This document shows positions 22,581-34,530 of a DNA stretch of 64,000 bases, one piece after another. The position numbers and the translations under genes were made by a program. The DNA comes from Leptodactylus fallax. Its lineage: Eukaryota; Chordata; Amphibia; Anura; Leptodactylidae. The stretch lies in NCBI GenBank assembly GCA_947044405.1, contig CAMRHE010000508.1, positions 884,001 to 948,000 on the forward strand, written 5' to 3'. Each line of letters begins with the position of its first letter. Position 1 is the first letter of the stretch. The notes below the pieces were generated by a model. It had not been told where the DNA came from. It saw only the letters and a program-made list of their open reading frames with translations, and did no database searches.

Positions 22581-25500
22581 TAGTATAATTATTATTATTA
22601 GGATATGTAGTTTTGGTATTAATAAATAGATATTTGGGATTACTGTACATTATTATATATGTGGTGGTATTATTATTATTAATAATAATAATAGATAGAA
22701 ATCTGGAATTATTGTAGATATCTGGCATAATTAATAGTAGGTATCTGGGATTATTATTAATAAATATTTTGGATTACTGTAGATCAAATAATATATGTCA
22801 TTATTAATAAATAGATATCTGGAATTATTAATAAAACATATTTTGATTACTGCAGATTGTTAGATATGTGGAATTATTATTAATATTAATAGATATCTAA
22901 TAATCAGTATAATCTTACTGTATTATTATTATTGATAATAATAAATAGGTTTCTGGGATTACACTAAATTATTAGAAATCTGGCATTATTAGTAAGTATA
23001 TATTTGGGATTATTATTAATACATATTTCATAATACTGTAGATTATTACATATCTGGCATTAGGTAGGTATCTGAGATTACTGTAGATTATTACATATCT
23101 AGTATTATTAATAAATAGGTATCTGAGATTACTGTAGATTATTTCATATCTGGCATTAGGTAGGTCTCTGAAATTACTTTATATTATTACATATCTGGCA
23201 TTATGTAGGTATTGGAGATTACTGTATATTATTACATATCTGACATTAGGTAGGTATCTGATATAACTATAGATTATTGCATATCTGGCATTAGGTAGTT
23301 ATCTGATATTACTATAGATCATTACATATCTGGCATTAGGTAAGTATCGGAGATTACTGTAAATTATTACATATCTAGTATTATTAATAAATAGGTATCT
23401 GAGATTACTGTAGATTATTACATATCTGTCATTAGGTAGGTCTCTGAAATTACTGTAGATTATTACATATCTAGAATTATTAATAAATAGGTATCTGAGA
23501 TTACTGTTGATTATTACATATCTGTCATTAGGTAGTAATCTGAGATTACTGTAGATTATTACATATCTGACATTAGGTTGGTATCGGAGATTAATGTAGA
23601 TTATTACATATCTGGCATTAGGTAGGTATCTAATATTACTATGGATTATTACATATCTGGCATTAGGTAGTTATCTGATATTACTATAGATTATTAATAT
23701 ATCTGGCATTAGGTAGGTTTTGGAGATTACTGTAAATTATTACATATCTAGTATTATTAATAAATAGGTATCTGAGATCATTGTTGATTATTACATATCT
23801 GTCATTAGGTAGTAATCTGAGATTACTGTAGATTATTACATATCTGGCATGTAGGTAGGTATCGGAGATTACTGTAGATTATTAGATATCTAGTATTATT
23901 AATAAATGGGTATCTGAGATTACTGTACACCCGATTATTACATATCTGACATTAGGTAGGTATCGGACATTACTGTAGATTATTACATATCTGGCATTAG
24001 GTAGGTATCTGAGATTACTGTAGATTATTACATATCTATCATTAGGTAGGTCTCTGAAATTACTGTAGATTATTACATATCTAGTATTATTAATAAATAG
24101 GTATCTGAGATTACTGTTGATTATTACATATCTATCATTAGGTAGTAATCTGAGATTACTGTAGATTATTACATATCTGACATTAGGTAGGTATCGGCGA
24201 TTACTGTAGATTATTACATATCTGGCATTAGGTAGGTATCTGAGATTACTGTAGATTATTACATATCTATCATTAGGTAGGTCTCTGAAATTACTGTAGA
24301 TTATTACATATCTAGTATTATTAATAAATAGGTATCTGAGATTACTGTTGATTATTACATATCTATCATTAGATAGTAATCTGAGATTACTGTAGATTAT
24401 TACATATCTGACATTAGGTAGGTATCGGAGATTACTGTAGATTATTACATATCTGGCATTAGGTAGTTATCTGATATTACTATAGATTATTACATATCTG
24501 GCATTAGGTAGGTATTGGAGATTACTGTAAATTATTACATATCTAGTATTATTAATAAATGTGTATCTGAGATTACTGTATATTATTACATATCTCTCAT
24601 TAGGTAGGTATCCGATAGTAGTGTAGATTATTACATATCTGACATTAGGTAGGTATAAGACATACTGTAGATTATTACATATCTGGCATTAGGTAGGTAT
24701 CTGAGATTACTGTAGATTATTACATATCTGGAATTAGGTAGGTATCTGAGATTACTGTAGATTATTACATATCTGTCATTAGGTAGGTCTCTGAAATTAC
24801 TGTAGATTATTACATATCTAGAATTATTAATAAATATGTATCTGACATTACTGTTGATTATTACATATCTTTCATTAGGTAGTAATCTAAGATTACTGTA
24901 GATTATTACATATCTAACATTAGGTAGGTATCAGAGATTACTGTAGATTATTACATATCTGGCATTAGGTAGGTATCTAAGATTACTGTAGATTATTAAA
25001 TATCTGACATTAGGTAGGTATCGGAGATTACTGTAGATTATTACATATCTATCATTAGGTAGGTCTCTGAAATTACTGTAGATTATTACATATCTAGAAT
25101 TATTAATAAATAGGTATCTGACATTACTGTTGATCATTACATATCTGTCATTAGGTAGTAATCTAAGATTACTGTAGATTATTACATATCTGACATTAGG
25201 TAGGTATCGGAGATTACTGTAGATTATTACATATCTGGCATTAGGTAGGTATCTAAATTACTGTAGATTATTACATATCTGACAAGGTAGGTACGGAGAT
25301 TACTGTAGATTATTACATATCTGGCATTAGGTAGGTATCTGAGATTACTGTAGATTATTAGATATCTAGTATTATTAATAAATAGGTATCTGAGATTACT
25401 GTAGATTATTACATATGTGGCATTAGGTAGGTATCTGATATTACTATAGATAATTACATATCTGGCATTAGTTACAGTAGGTATGTGATATTACTGTAGA

Positions 25501-25690
25501 TTATTTCATATCTGTCATTAGGTATCTGAGATTAATGTAGATTATTACATATCTGGCATTAGGTAGGTATCTGAGATTACTGTAGATTATTACATATCTA
25601 GTATTATTATTAATAAATAGGTATCTTCGATTACTGTAGATTATTACATATCTATTACTAATAAATATCTATCTGTGATGTTTCTCCATA
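22577..25690. repeat. 45-bp AT-rich minisatellite
   Basis: About 65-70 units of GAGATTACTGTAGATTATTA then CATATCTGGCATTAGGTAGG then TATCT. A variant, TAGTATTATTAATAAATAGG, replaces the middle part at intervals, giving a visible higher order (for example around 24040-24130 and 24280-24370). The first ~450 bp are diverged. Confidence 0.93.
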
Positions 25691-28600
25691 ACTAGATCTG
25701 TGGATATCTGGGATTACTATTAGTGATTAGATACCCTGTAGCTATCTGGGATTACTAGTAGTGATTAGATACCCTGAACATCAGGGATTATTAAAGTGTA
25801 GTTCCGCTATCTGGGACTACTAATAGTGATTGGATACCCTGCATTTATCTGAGATTGCTATTAGTGATTAGATACTTTTAGGTATCTGGGTTACTATAGT
25901 GATTAGATACCTGTAGGTTGGGCACTAATAGTGATTAGATACCCTGCATTTATCTGGGATTGCTAGTAGTGATTAGATACCCTGTAGCTATCTGGGATTA
26001 ATATTAGTGATTAGATACCCTGTAGCTATCTGGGATTACTAATAGTGATTAGATACCCTGTAGGTATCAGGGATTATTAATAGTGATTAGATACCTGTAG
26101 CTATCTGGGATTACTAATAGTGATTAGATACCCTGTATTTATCTGAGATTACTATTAGTGATTAGATACCTGTAGGTATATGGGATTACTAATAGTGATT
26201 AGATACCCTGTATTTATCTGAGATTACTATTAGTGATTAGATACTTTTAGCTATCTGGTATTACTATTAGTGATTAGATACCCTGTAGCTATCCGGGATT
26301 ACTAATAGTGATTAGATACCCTGTAGCTATCTGGAATTACTAATAATAATTAGATACCTGTAGATATCTGGGATTAGTATTAGTGATTTAGACACCTATA
26401 GCTATATGGGATTATTAATAGTGATTAGATACCCTTTAGCTATCTGGGATTACTAATAGTCATTAGATACCCCGTAGCAATCTGGGATTACTAATAGTGA
26501 TTAGATACCCTGTAGCTATCTGGGATTACTACTAGTGATTAGATACCTGTAGCAATCTGGGATTACTGATAGTGATTAGATACCCTGTAGCTATCTGGGA
26601 TTACTACTAGTAATTAGATACCCTGTAGTTATCTAGGATTACTAATAGTGATTATATACCTGTAGGTATCTGGGATTACTATTAGTGATTAGATACCCTG
26701 TAGCTCTCTGGGATTACTATTAGTGATTAGATACCCTGTAGCTATCTGGGATTACTAATAGTGATTAGATACCCTGTAGCTCTCTGGGATTACTAATAGT
26801 GATTAGATACCCTGTAGCTCTCTGGGATTACTATTAGTGATTAGATACCCTGTAGCTATCTGGGATTACTATTAGTGATTAGATACCCTGTAGCTATCTG
26901 GGATTACTATTAGTGATTAGATACCCTGTAGCTATCTGGGATTACTATTAGTGATTAGATACCCTGTAGCTATCTGGGATTACTAATATTGATTAGATAC
27001 CCTGTAGCAATCTGGGATTACTAATAGTGATTAGATACCTGTAGCAATCTGGAATTACTAATAGTGATTAGATACCCTGTAGCTATCTGGGATTAGTATT
27101 AGTGATTAGATACCCTGTAGCTATCTGGGATTACTACTAGTGGTTAGATACCCTGTAGCAATCTGAGATTACTACTAGTGATTAGATACCCTGTAGCTAT
27201 CTGGGATTACTACTAGTGATTAGATACCCTGTAGCAATCTGGGATTACTAATAGTGATTAGATACCCTGTAGCTATCTGGGATTACTACTAGTGATTAGA
27301 TACCCTGTAGCTATCTGGGATTACTATTAGTGATTAGATACCTGTAGCTACCTGGGATTACTATTAGTGATTAGATACCTGTAGCTACCTGGGATTACTA
27401 TTAGTGATTAGATACCCTGTAGCTATCTGGGATTACTAATAGTGATTAGATATCTGTAGCAATCTGGAATTACTAATAGTGATTAGATACCCTGTAGCTC
27501 TCTGGGATTACTATTAGTGATTAGATACCCTGTAGCTATCTGGGATTACTATTAGTGATTAGATACCCTGTAGCTATCTGGGATTACTATTAGTGATTAG
27601 ATACCCTGTAGCTATCTGGGATTACTACTAGTGATTAGATACCTGTAGCTATCTGGGATTACTATTAGTGATTAGATACCCTGTAGCTATCTGGAATTAC
27701 TAATAGTAATTAGATACCTGTAGATATCTGGGATTAGTATTAGTGATTAGATACCCTGTAGCTATATGGGATTATTAATAGTGATTAGATACCCTTTAGC
27801 TATCTGGGATTGCTAATAGTGATTAGATACCCCGTAGCAATCTGGGATTACTACTAGTGATTAGATACCCTGTAGCTATCTGGGATTAGTATTAGTGATT
27901 AGATACCCTGTAGCTATCTGGGATTACTAATAGTGATTAGATACCCTGTAGCTATCTGGGATTAGTATTAGTGATTAGATACCCTGTAGCTATCTGGGAT
28001 TACTACTAGTGATTAGATACCCTGTAGCAATCTGGAATTACTAATAGTGATTAGATACCCTGTAGCTATCTGGGATTACTAATAGTGATTAGATACTCTG
28101 TAGCTATCTGGGATTAGTATTAGTGATTAGATACCCTGTAGCTATCTGGGATTACTACTAGTGATTAGATACCCTGTAGCTATCCGGGATTACTAATAGT
28201 GATTAGATACCCTGTAGCTATCTGGGATTACTACTAATGATTAGATACCCTGTAGCTATCTGGGATTACTACTAGTGATAAAATACCCTGTAGCTATCTG
28301 GGATTACTACTAGTGATTAGATACCCTGCAGCTATCTGGGATTACTACTAGTGATTAGATACCCTGTAGCTCTTTGGGATTACTATTAGTGATTAGATAC
28401 CCTGTAGCTCTTTGGGATTACTATTAGTGATTAGATACCCTGTAGCTATCTGGGATTACTATTAGTGATTAGATACCCTGTAGCTCTTTGGGATTACTAT
28501 TAGTGATTAGATACCCTGTAGCTCTTTGGGATTACTATTAGTGATTAGATACCCTGTAGCTATCTGGGATTACTATTAGTGATTAGATACCCTGTAGCTC

Positions 28601-29755
28601 TTTGGGATTACTATTAGTGATTAGATACCCTGTAGCTATCTGGGATTACTACTAGTGATTAGATACCCTGTAGCTATCTGGGATTACTACTAGTGATTAG
28701 ATACCCTGTAGCTATATGGGATTACTATTAGTGATTAGATACCCTGTAGCTATCTGGGATTACTACTAGTGATTAGATACCCCGTAGCTATATGGGATTA
28801 CTATTAGTGATTAGATACCCTGTAGCTCTTTGGGATTGCTATTAGTGATTAGATACCCTGTAGCTCTTTGGGATTACTATTAGTGATTAGATACCCTGTA
28901 GCTATCTGGGATTACTACTAGTGATTAGATACCCTGTAGCTATCTGGGATTACTACTAGTGATTAGATACCCTGTAGCAATCTGGGATTACTACTAGTGA
29001 TTAGATACCCTGTAGCTATCTGGGATTACTATTAGTGATTAGATACCCTGTAGCAATCTGGGATTACTAATAGTGATTAGATACCCTGTAGCAATCTGAG
29101 ATTACTACTAGTGATTAGATACCCTGTAGCTATCTGGGATTACTACTAGTGATTAGATACCCTGTAGCAATCTGGGATTACTAATAGTGATTAGATACTG
29201 TGTTCCTGTAGCTATCTGGGATTACTATTAGTGATTAGATACCCTGTAGCTATCTGGGATTACTACTAGTGATTAGATACCCTGTAGCAATCTGGGATTA
29301 CTATTAGTGATTAGATACCCTGTAGCTCTCTGGGATTACTACTAGTGATTAGATACCCTGTAGCTATCTGGGATTACTACTAGTGATTAGATACCCTGTA
29401 GCAATCTGGGATTACTACTAGTGATTAGATACCCTGTAGCAATCTGGGATTACTACTAGTGATTAGATACCCTGTAGCTATCTGGGATTACTATTAGTGA
29501 TTAGATACCCTGTAGCAATCTGGGATTACTACTAGTGATTAGATACCCTGTAGCTATCTGGGATTACTACTAGTGATTAGATACCCTGTAGCAATCTGGG
29601 ATTACTACTAGTGATTAGATACCCTGTAGCTATCTGGGATTACTACTAGTGATTAGATACCCTGTAGCAATCTGGGATTACTATTAGTGATTAGATACCC
29701 TGTAGCTATCTGGGATTACTACTAGTGATTAGATACCCTGTAGCTATCTGGGATT
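25691..29755. repeat. 38-bp minisatellite
   Basis: About 106 copies of TGGGATTACTACTAGTGATT then AGATACCCTGTAGCTATC. Common variants are ACTATTAGTG/ACTAATAGTG, CCTG/CTG, and TAGCAATC/TAGCTCTT. The right two thirds are very uniform, the left ~300 bp diverged. Each unit carries GGGATTA, the reverse of the TAATCCC site bound by K50 homeodomain proteins. Confidence 0.95.
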
Positions 29756-29887
29756 ACAGCTGGTTGTAGCTGTTACAGTCTCAGAGGTTCTTATAACTTT
29801 GTATATACAACATTGGATGTAACAATGTGAACAATTCGGAATACAATCGGTACTGTGGAAGTGAATGGGCAGGAGGCTGACCCCAGA

Positions 29888-29906
29888 GCATTCTGGGAGT
29901 TGTAGT
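29888..29906 (-). promoter_or_regulatory. ZNF143-like motif
   Basis: On the minus strand ACTACAACTCCCAGAATGC, a near-perfect SBS2-type ZNF143 site (ACTACAAYTCCCAGCATGC). It lies 130 bp right of the end of the 38-bp array. Confidence 0.5.
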
Positions 29907-30555
29907 GTCGGCACAGGTGGTGAAGCATAATGGGACTAGCGGTGGTAATGATGGTGGTTGTAGTGAATCATCTCTTCTTTTCATCCTCTGTTATAGTTGT
30001 TATAGTTTAGCTCCATCACATTTTGGCTGTCAGGGCCAATATAAGGGGAGGAGGGGGCAGAGCTCTGATACCCCCTTCAGCAGGGAACTGTTCACGCACT
30101 GTGGGCATGTTGCAGTTTTTGCCTGTTTCCCCCCCCAAAAAACACACCCAAAGCACAATATGACCGAGAAGTGTGAATAATCCCTTAGGCTAGGCTCTGA
30201 CAACTGGATGTAAAGAAGAATGTTACCCATCTCTGACAGCAAGCAGAGATCTGAGGGTGAATAGGACACCAGATATGTGATCATAGGGGGCAGCAATGAG
30301 AAGACTCTGGGGGTACACACATACAGACCTATATTATGGGGGTGATCCTGGTTTTTGAGGGGTCCAAAATCAGGATTTTGCAGGTGATGTAGCTGGTGTA
30401 TGGTTTAGATGTAGGAGTGTAGGAGTGGGCGGGGCTGTGACAACCTAGGACCTATAGCCATGGCTAGGAGAGCAGTGGTCACGGCTAAATGTCTGGTACA
30501 CTACACACATACAGTAATACAGGCGATCCTCTAGGAGTACTATTGTAAAAAGCCC

Positions 30556-30572
30556 TGCCACTAGGTGGCGCC
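30556..30572 (+). promoter_or_regulatory. CTCF-like motif
   Basis: TGCCACTAGGTGGCGCC fits the CTCF consensus (YGCCMYCTRSTGGC-type core CCACTAGGTGGCGC). It is partly palindromic. Binding is not shown by sequence alone. Confidence 0.55.
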
Positions 30573-31039
30573 TGGTTTGTTATATGGAGCCAGGGGAAGG
30601 AGCCGCTCTTCACCAGCAGTACAGAGTATTTCAGGATAGGATTGTGCTCATTTTGCAGGCACTCACTAAGAGGAGGTTTTCGGTCCTTCTGCTTCTTTAA
30701 TATCAGCGGCCCCTATAATTGTGGGATATTTTCCCGGAATGTTTTTCTCTCATTATTGCGCTTGTATAATGTGTGAAATATGTCAAATCACTAAAAATAT
30801 TTACAGAATCTGCCCTGGAAATTCCTTGTGTTTTATAATGGGGCCATATGCTTACAATGTGCGTCCACAGAGAACACAGTGCGTGTGTGAGGGCACCTCC
30901 TAGTAGCCATATCATCTGCGTGGGGATGTTAGGTGACCCCTATGACTCTTTGTACCCATAGGCGGGATGTCTTCTATAGGTCAGGACTTCATATTAGGGT
31001 GCAGATTGACCAGGTAGACTCCCTTAAATTAGAACTCAG

Positions 31040-31690
31040 CTCAGCACCTCTAGTTTTGCTTAGTACCCACAGCCTTCACCAGTAAAGCTCAGCACCTATA
31101 GCCTTCACCAGTAAAGCTCAGCACCTATAGCTATTTCCAGTACAGCTCAGCACCTATAGCTATTCCCAGTAAAGCTCAGCACCTATAGTCTTCACCAGTA
31201 AAGCTGAGCACCTATAGCCTCCACAAGTAAAGCTCAGCATCTATAGTCTTCACCAGTAAAGCTTAGCACCTACAGCCTTCGACAAGAAAGCTCAGCACCT
31301 ATAGCTATTCCCAGCAAAGCTCAGCACCATTACCCTTCACCAGTAAAGCTCAGCATCTATAGTCTTCACCAGTAAAGCTCAGCACCTATAGCCTTCGACA
31401 GTAAAGCTCAGCACCTATAGCCTTCACCAGTAAAGCTCAGCATCTATAGCCTTCACCAGTAAAGCTCAGCATCTATAGTCTTCACCAGTAAAGCTCAGCA
31501 CCTATAGCCTTCGACAGTAAAGCTCAGCACCTATAGCCTTCACCAGTAAAGCTCAGCACCTATAGTCTTCACCAGCAAAGCTCAGCACCTATAGCTATTC
31601 CCAGTAAAGCTCAGCACCTATAGCTATTCCAAGTAAGTCTCAGCACCTATAGCCTTCACCAGTAAAGCTCAGCATCTATATCCTTATATA
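31040..31690. repeat. 29-bp minisatellite
   Basis: About 22 copies of AGCTCAGCACCTATAGCCTT then CACCAGTAA, with variants CTATTCCCAG and CATCTATAGTC. Confidence 0.93.
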
Positions 31691-32130
31691 TGTGATTTTT
31701 TTTTTTAGGGGAAACTCCTGGAATATTTAATGAATTGAGAAAGACTGCTTATTTTTTATTTTTTCCCCTTTAAATTGGGATATTGAGCTGATGCTCTATG
31801 ACTTGTATCTGACCAGTTCACATCCATTCTGTCTACTGGATCTATCCAGTTGCCTAGCTGTGGGTGGAGGACAAGTGGAGCACTTACACAGTCAGGTGGA
31901 GATGGAGAGCGAGGCACAGATGTGGGTCTCTCGGGATCCTGCCTTCCTCCTGCCTCTGTCTACTGCAGTAAGTTACAACAGCTGGAACTTCTTATCACTG
32001 TTGTAACTTGGTCCACGCAGAGGCTGAGTCAGGATTAATAAATGGCGAAGGGGGGAGTGCAGAGAGGTGCTAAGGAGGAGACAGGCCCTGCCCTCTGCTC
32101 TTCACTATCCTTCACTGCTGCAGTGTGACA
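31691..32130. other. non-repetitive interval
   Basis: Single-copy sequence; two overlapping plus-strand frames of 62-71 codons (31791-32038) have no recognised motifs. Confidence 0.45.
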
Positions 32131-32314
32131 GCTCTATCTATCTATCTATCTATCTATACAAGAAAAATTCAGACAGCACCTCCTAATGTAAACATGTGCA
32201 AGCTACTGTGGTAAAATATATAAAAACTATATCTAAACATATAAAAAATATATCTATTTATCTATCTATTTATCTATCTATCTATCCCATATCTATCTAT
32301 CTCATATCTATCTC

Positions 32315-32347
<33 letters not shown>

Positions 32348-32392
32348 CCATATCTATATATCTATTTCATATTTATTTAGCTCTATATATAT

Positions 32393-32436
<44 letters not shown>

Positions 32437-32522
32437 TTATCTCATATCTATCTATCTATGTCATATCTATCTATCTATCTATCTTATCTATCTATCTATC
32501 TATCTTCATATCTATCTATCTC

Positions 32523-32558
<36 letters not shown>

Positions 32559-32703
32559 CATATCTATCTATCTATCTCATATCTATCTCATATCTATCTA
32601 TCTATCTATCTATCTCATATATATTTATTTATCAATTTCTCATATCTATCTATGTCATATCTATCTATTATTCCATCTATCGTATATCTTTCTATCTATC
32701 TCA

Positions 32704-32734
<31 letters not shown>

Positions 32735-32783
32735 TATTCTATCTCCTATCTATCTATCTATCTATCTATCTCATATCTATCTA

Positions 32784-32836
<53 letters not shown>

Positions 32837-32937
32837 CTATCTATCTATCTATCTCCTATCTATCTATCTATCTATCTATCTATATCTATCTATCTATCTA
32901 TCTATCTCATATCTATCTATCTATCCATTTATCTAAT
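32131..32937. repeat. TATC (GATA, other strand) array 2
   Basis: TATC runs interrupted by TATCTCATATCTATC, the reverse complement of the interruption in the other GATA arrays, plus a TA run near 32395-32431. The left ~130 bp are broken by single-copy sequence (32160-32240). Confidence 0.95.
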
Positions 32938-34150
32938 TTGTGAAACTCACATCTCTCTATTTATATTCTATGTAGTGAAGACTTCACCACCAGACCTGCG
33001 GAGGGAGAACACTTCTCTTTTCATGGCTGTCATCATTCTGGATTTAGTAGTTGTGACACTCGACCTTTCCCTACACACGGATATTGGTTCCACAATCTGG
33101 ATCCCATTTTTAGTTCCTATTTTGTTCCATTTTTTTTCCCATTTAAATTAAGAGAGGAAAATATTTCTTAGTTCTTGTTATTTATTCCTTAATATTCTTT
33201 GTTCTGTTCTTCTCCCGTCTTGTGTGATTAATTTACTTCTTCCATCCTGCGGTTTCCTTTTTCACTTTATGACTATTGTTGTGTGTTTTTTTTTTAATCC
33301 TTTTTCTTTTAATGAACAGAAAAAAAAAATTACTTACCGAAATATCAAAGCAGATGTGTTCTTGTGCTTCACATTTCAGTGTTGGCAGAAAAAAAAATAG
33401 TTTACTGTGGCAAAATCCCAAAAAGACTCTGAGTAAACGTGAATCTTGAGGCTTCTGGGAGTGTTAAAGTGAGCGGGGTCGAGCAGATCACAGGCAGCTT
33501 CCTGTCATGTGACACCTGCGACAAATTAACACCTTTTATCTACAGAAACAGTGCAATGGAGAAGCCGATGGCAGATACAAAGCATTTGGTTCCCTTCATC
33601 AAATCAGGTCTTGGATTTTTCTCCAGTAGGAAAATGTACATGGGCTTCACAACCTCACAGAGAGGTGAGCAGATCTGAAAGTCACCTTCCGTGCCCTCTA
33701 TAGGGTGAGTATTGGGATAAAATAAGACAGAAAACCTTCCCGGTATATCGCCCAGTGGTCTTCGGCTGAGGGCTCCGTGACCTCGAATGAGTTGGAACGC
33801 TTTAATGTAGGGTCTTTCTGGGCTTTTAAGTTGTTAGAACTCTCATGTCCCAGTTTACTCCAGTTTTTGGCATTTCCAAAAATTGGCAAAAGTAGATGGT
33901 GCCCCCAGAATATTTTCAGTTTTGACAAATTTTCTGTCTATGGAGACCACATACGTGGGATAACAAGACCAACCTGGGATAATAGCACCCACTATGTCCT
34001 TCAACCTTCTCACTGCCTGAACATGTATCGCAATAAGTTCCAAGAATGTCTTCAGGATCATTCAGAGTCAAGAAGAAAGACATGGAAAGCTTTAGGAATT
34101 TGGTCAATTTGGACAAATTTCTGATCTTGGTGGAAATTGGGCTCATTCAT

Positions 34151-34182
<32 letters not shown>

Positions 34183-34221
34183 AAGACATGTAACTACTAA
34201 GCCTGTGTTCTCATGAAGAGA
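32938..34221. other. non-repetitive interval
   Basis: AT-rich to 33430, then more balanced. It includes a weak exon candidate (33546-33664) and a run of 26 A (34151-34176) that has no clear retrotransposed body beside it. Open frames of up to 115 codons are unsupported. Confidence 0.45.
33546..33664 (+). other. weak candidate exon
   Basis: Bounded by an acceptor-like CCTTTTATCTACAG and a donor-like GTGAGC, with an open frame across it (MEKPMADTKHLVPFIKSGLG). 119 nt, not a multiple of three. No family is recognised; chance splice-like words are common, so this is low confidence. Confidence 0.18.
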
Positions 34222-34530
34222 CTGTCTGTAACCAAGTCTGCTTCTTGTAACCACCAAGCTAGTTGCCTCTTGTAAGATCTTCATAACCACCATACTAGTG
34301 TCCTCTTATATGATCCATGTAACCTCCAAGCTAGTTGCCTCTTGTAAGATCCTTGTAACCACCAAGCTAGTTGCCTCTTGTAAGATCCTTGTAACCACCA
34401 AGCTAGTTGCCTCTTGTAAGATCCTTGTAACCACCAAGCTAGTTGCCTCTTGTAAGATCCTTGTAACCACTAAGTTAGTTGCCTCTTGTAAGATCATCAT
34501 AACTACCAAACTAGTTGCTTCTTGCAAGCA
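34222..34530. repeat. 36-bp minisatellite
   Basis: About 8 copies of TCCTTGTAACCACCAAGCTA then GTTGCCTCTTGTAAGA. As 36 is a multiple of three it is open on both strands (KLVASCKILVTT; LQEATSLVVTRI); not a gene. Confidence 0.93.

Larger units (their letters stand above)
29756..31039. other. non-repetitive interval with promoter-like motifs
   Basis: Single-copy sequence holding a ZNF143-like site (29888), a GGGCCAATATAAGGGG word near 30030 that joins a CCAAT box to a TATA-like box, and a CTCF-like site (30556). Frames of up to 96 codons occur without recognisable motifs. It may include a promoter for an unknown transcript. Confidence 0.4.

Noticed and set aside
34151..34176. 26-A run as the tail of a retrotransposed gene or SINE
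   Set aside because: No body, target duplication or RNA-like sequence is found upstream.
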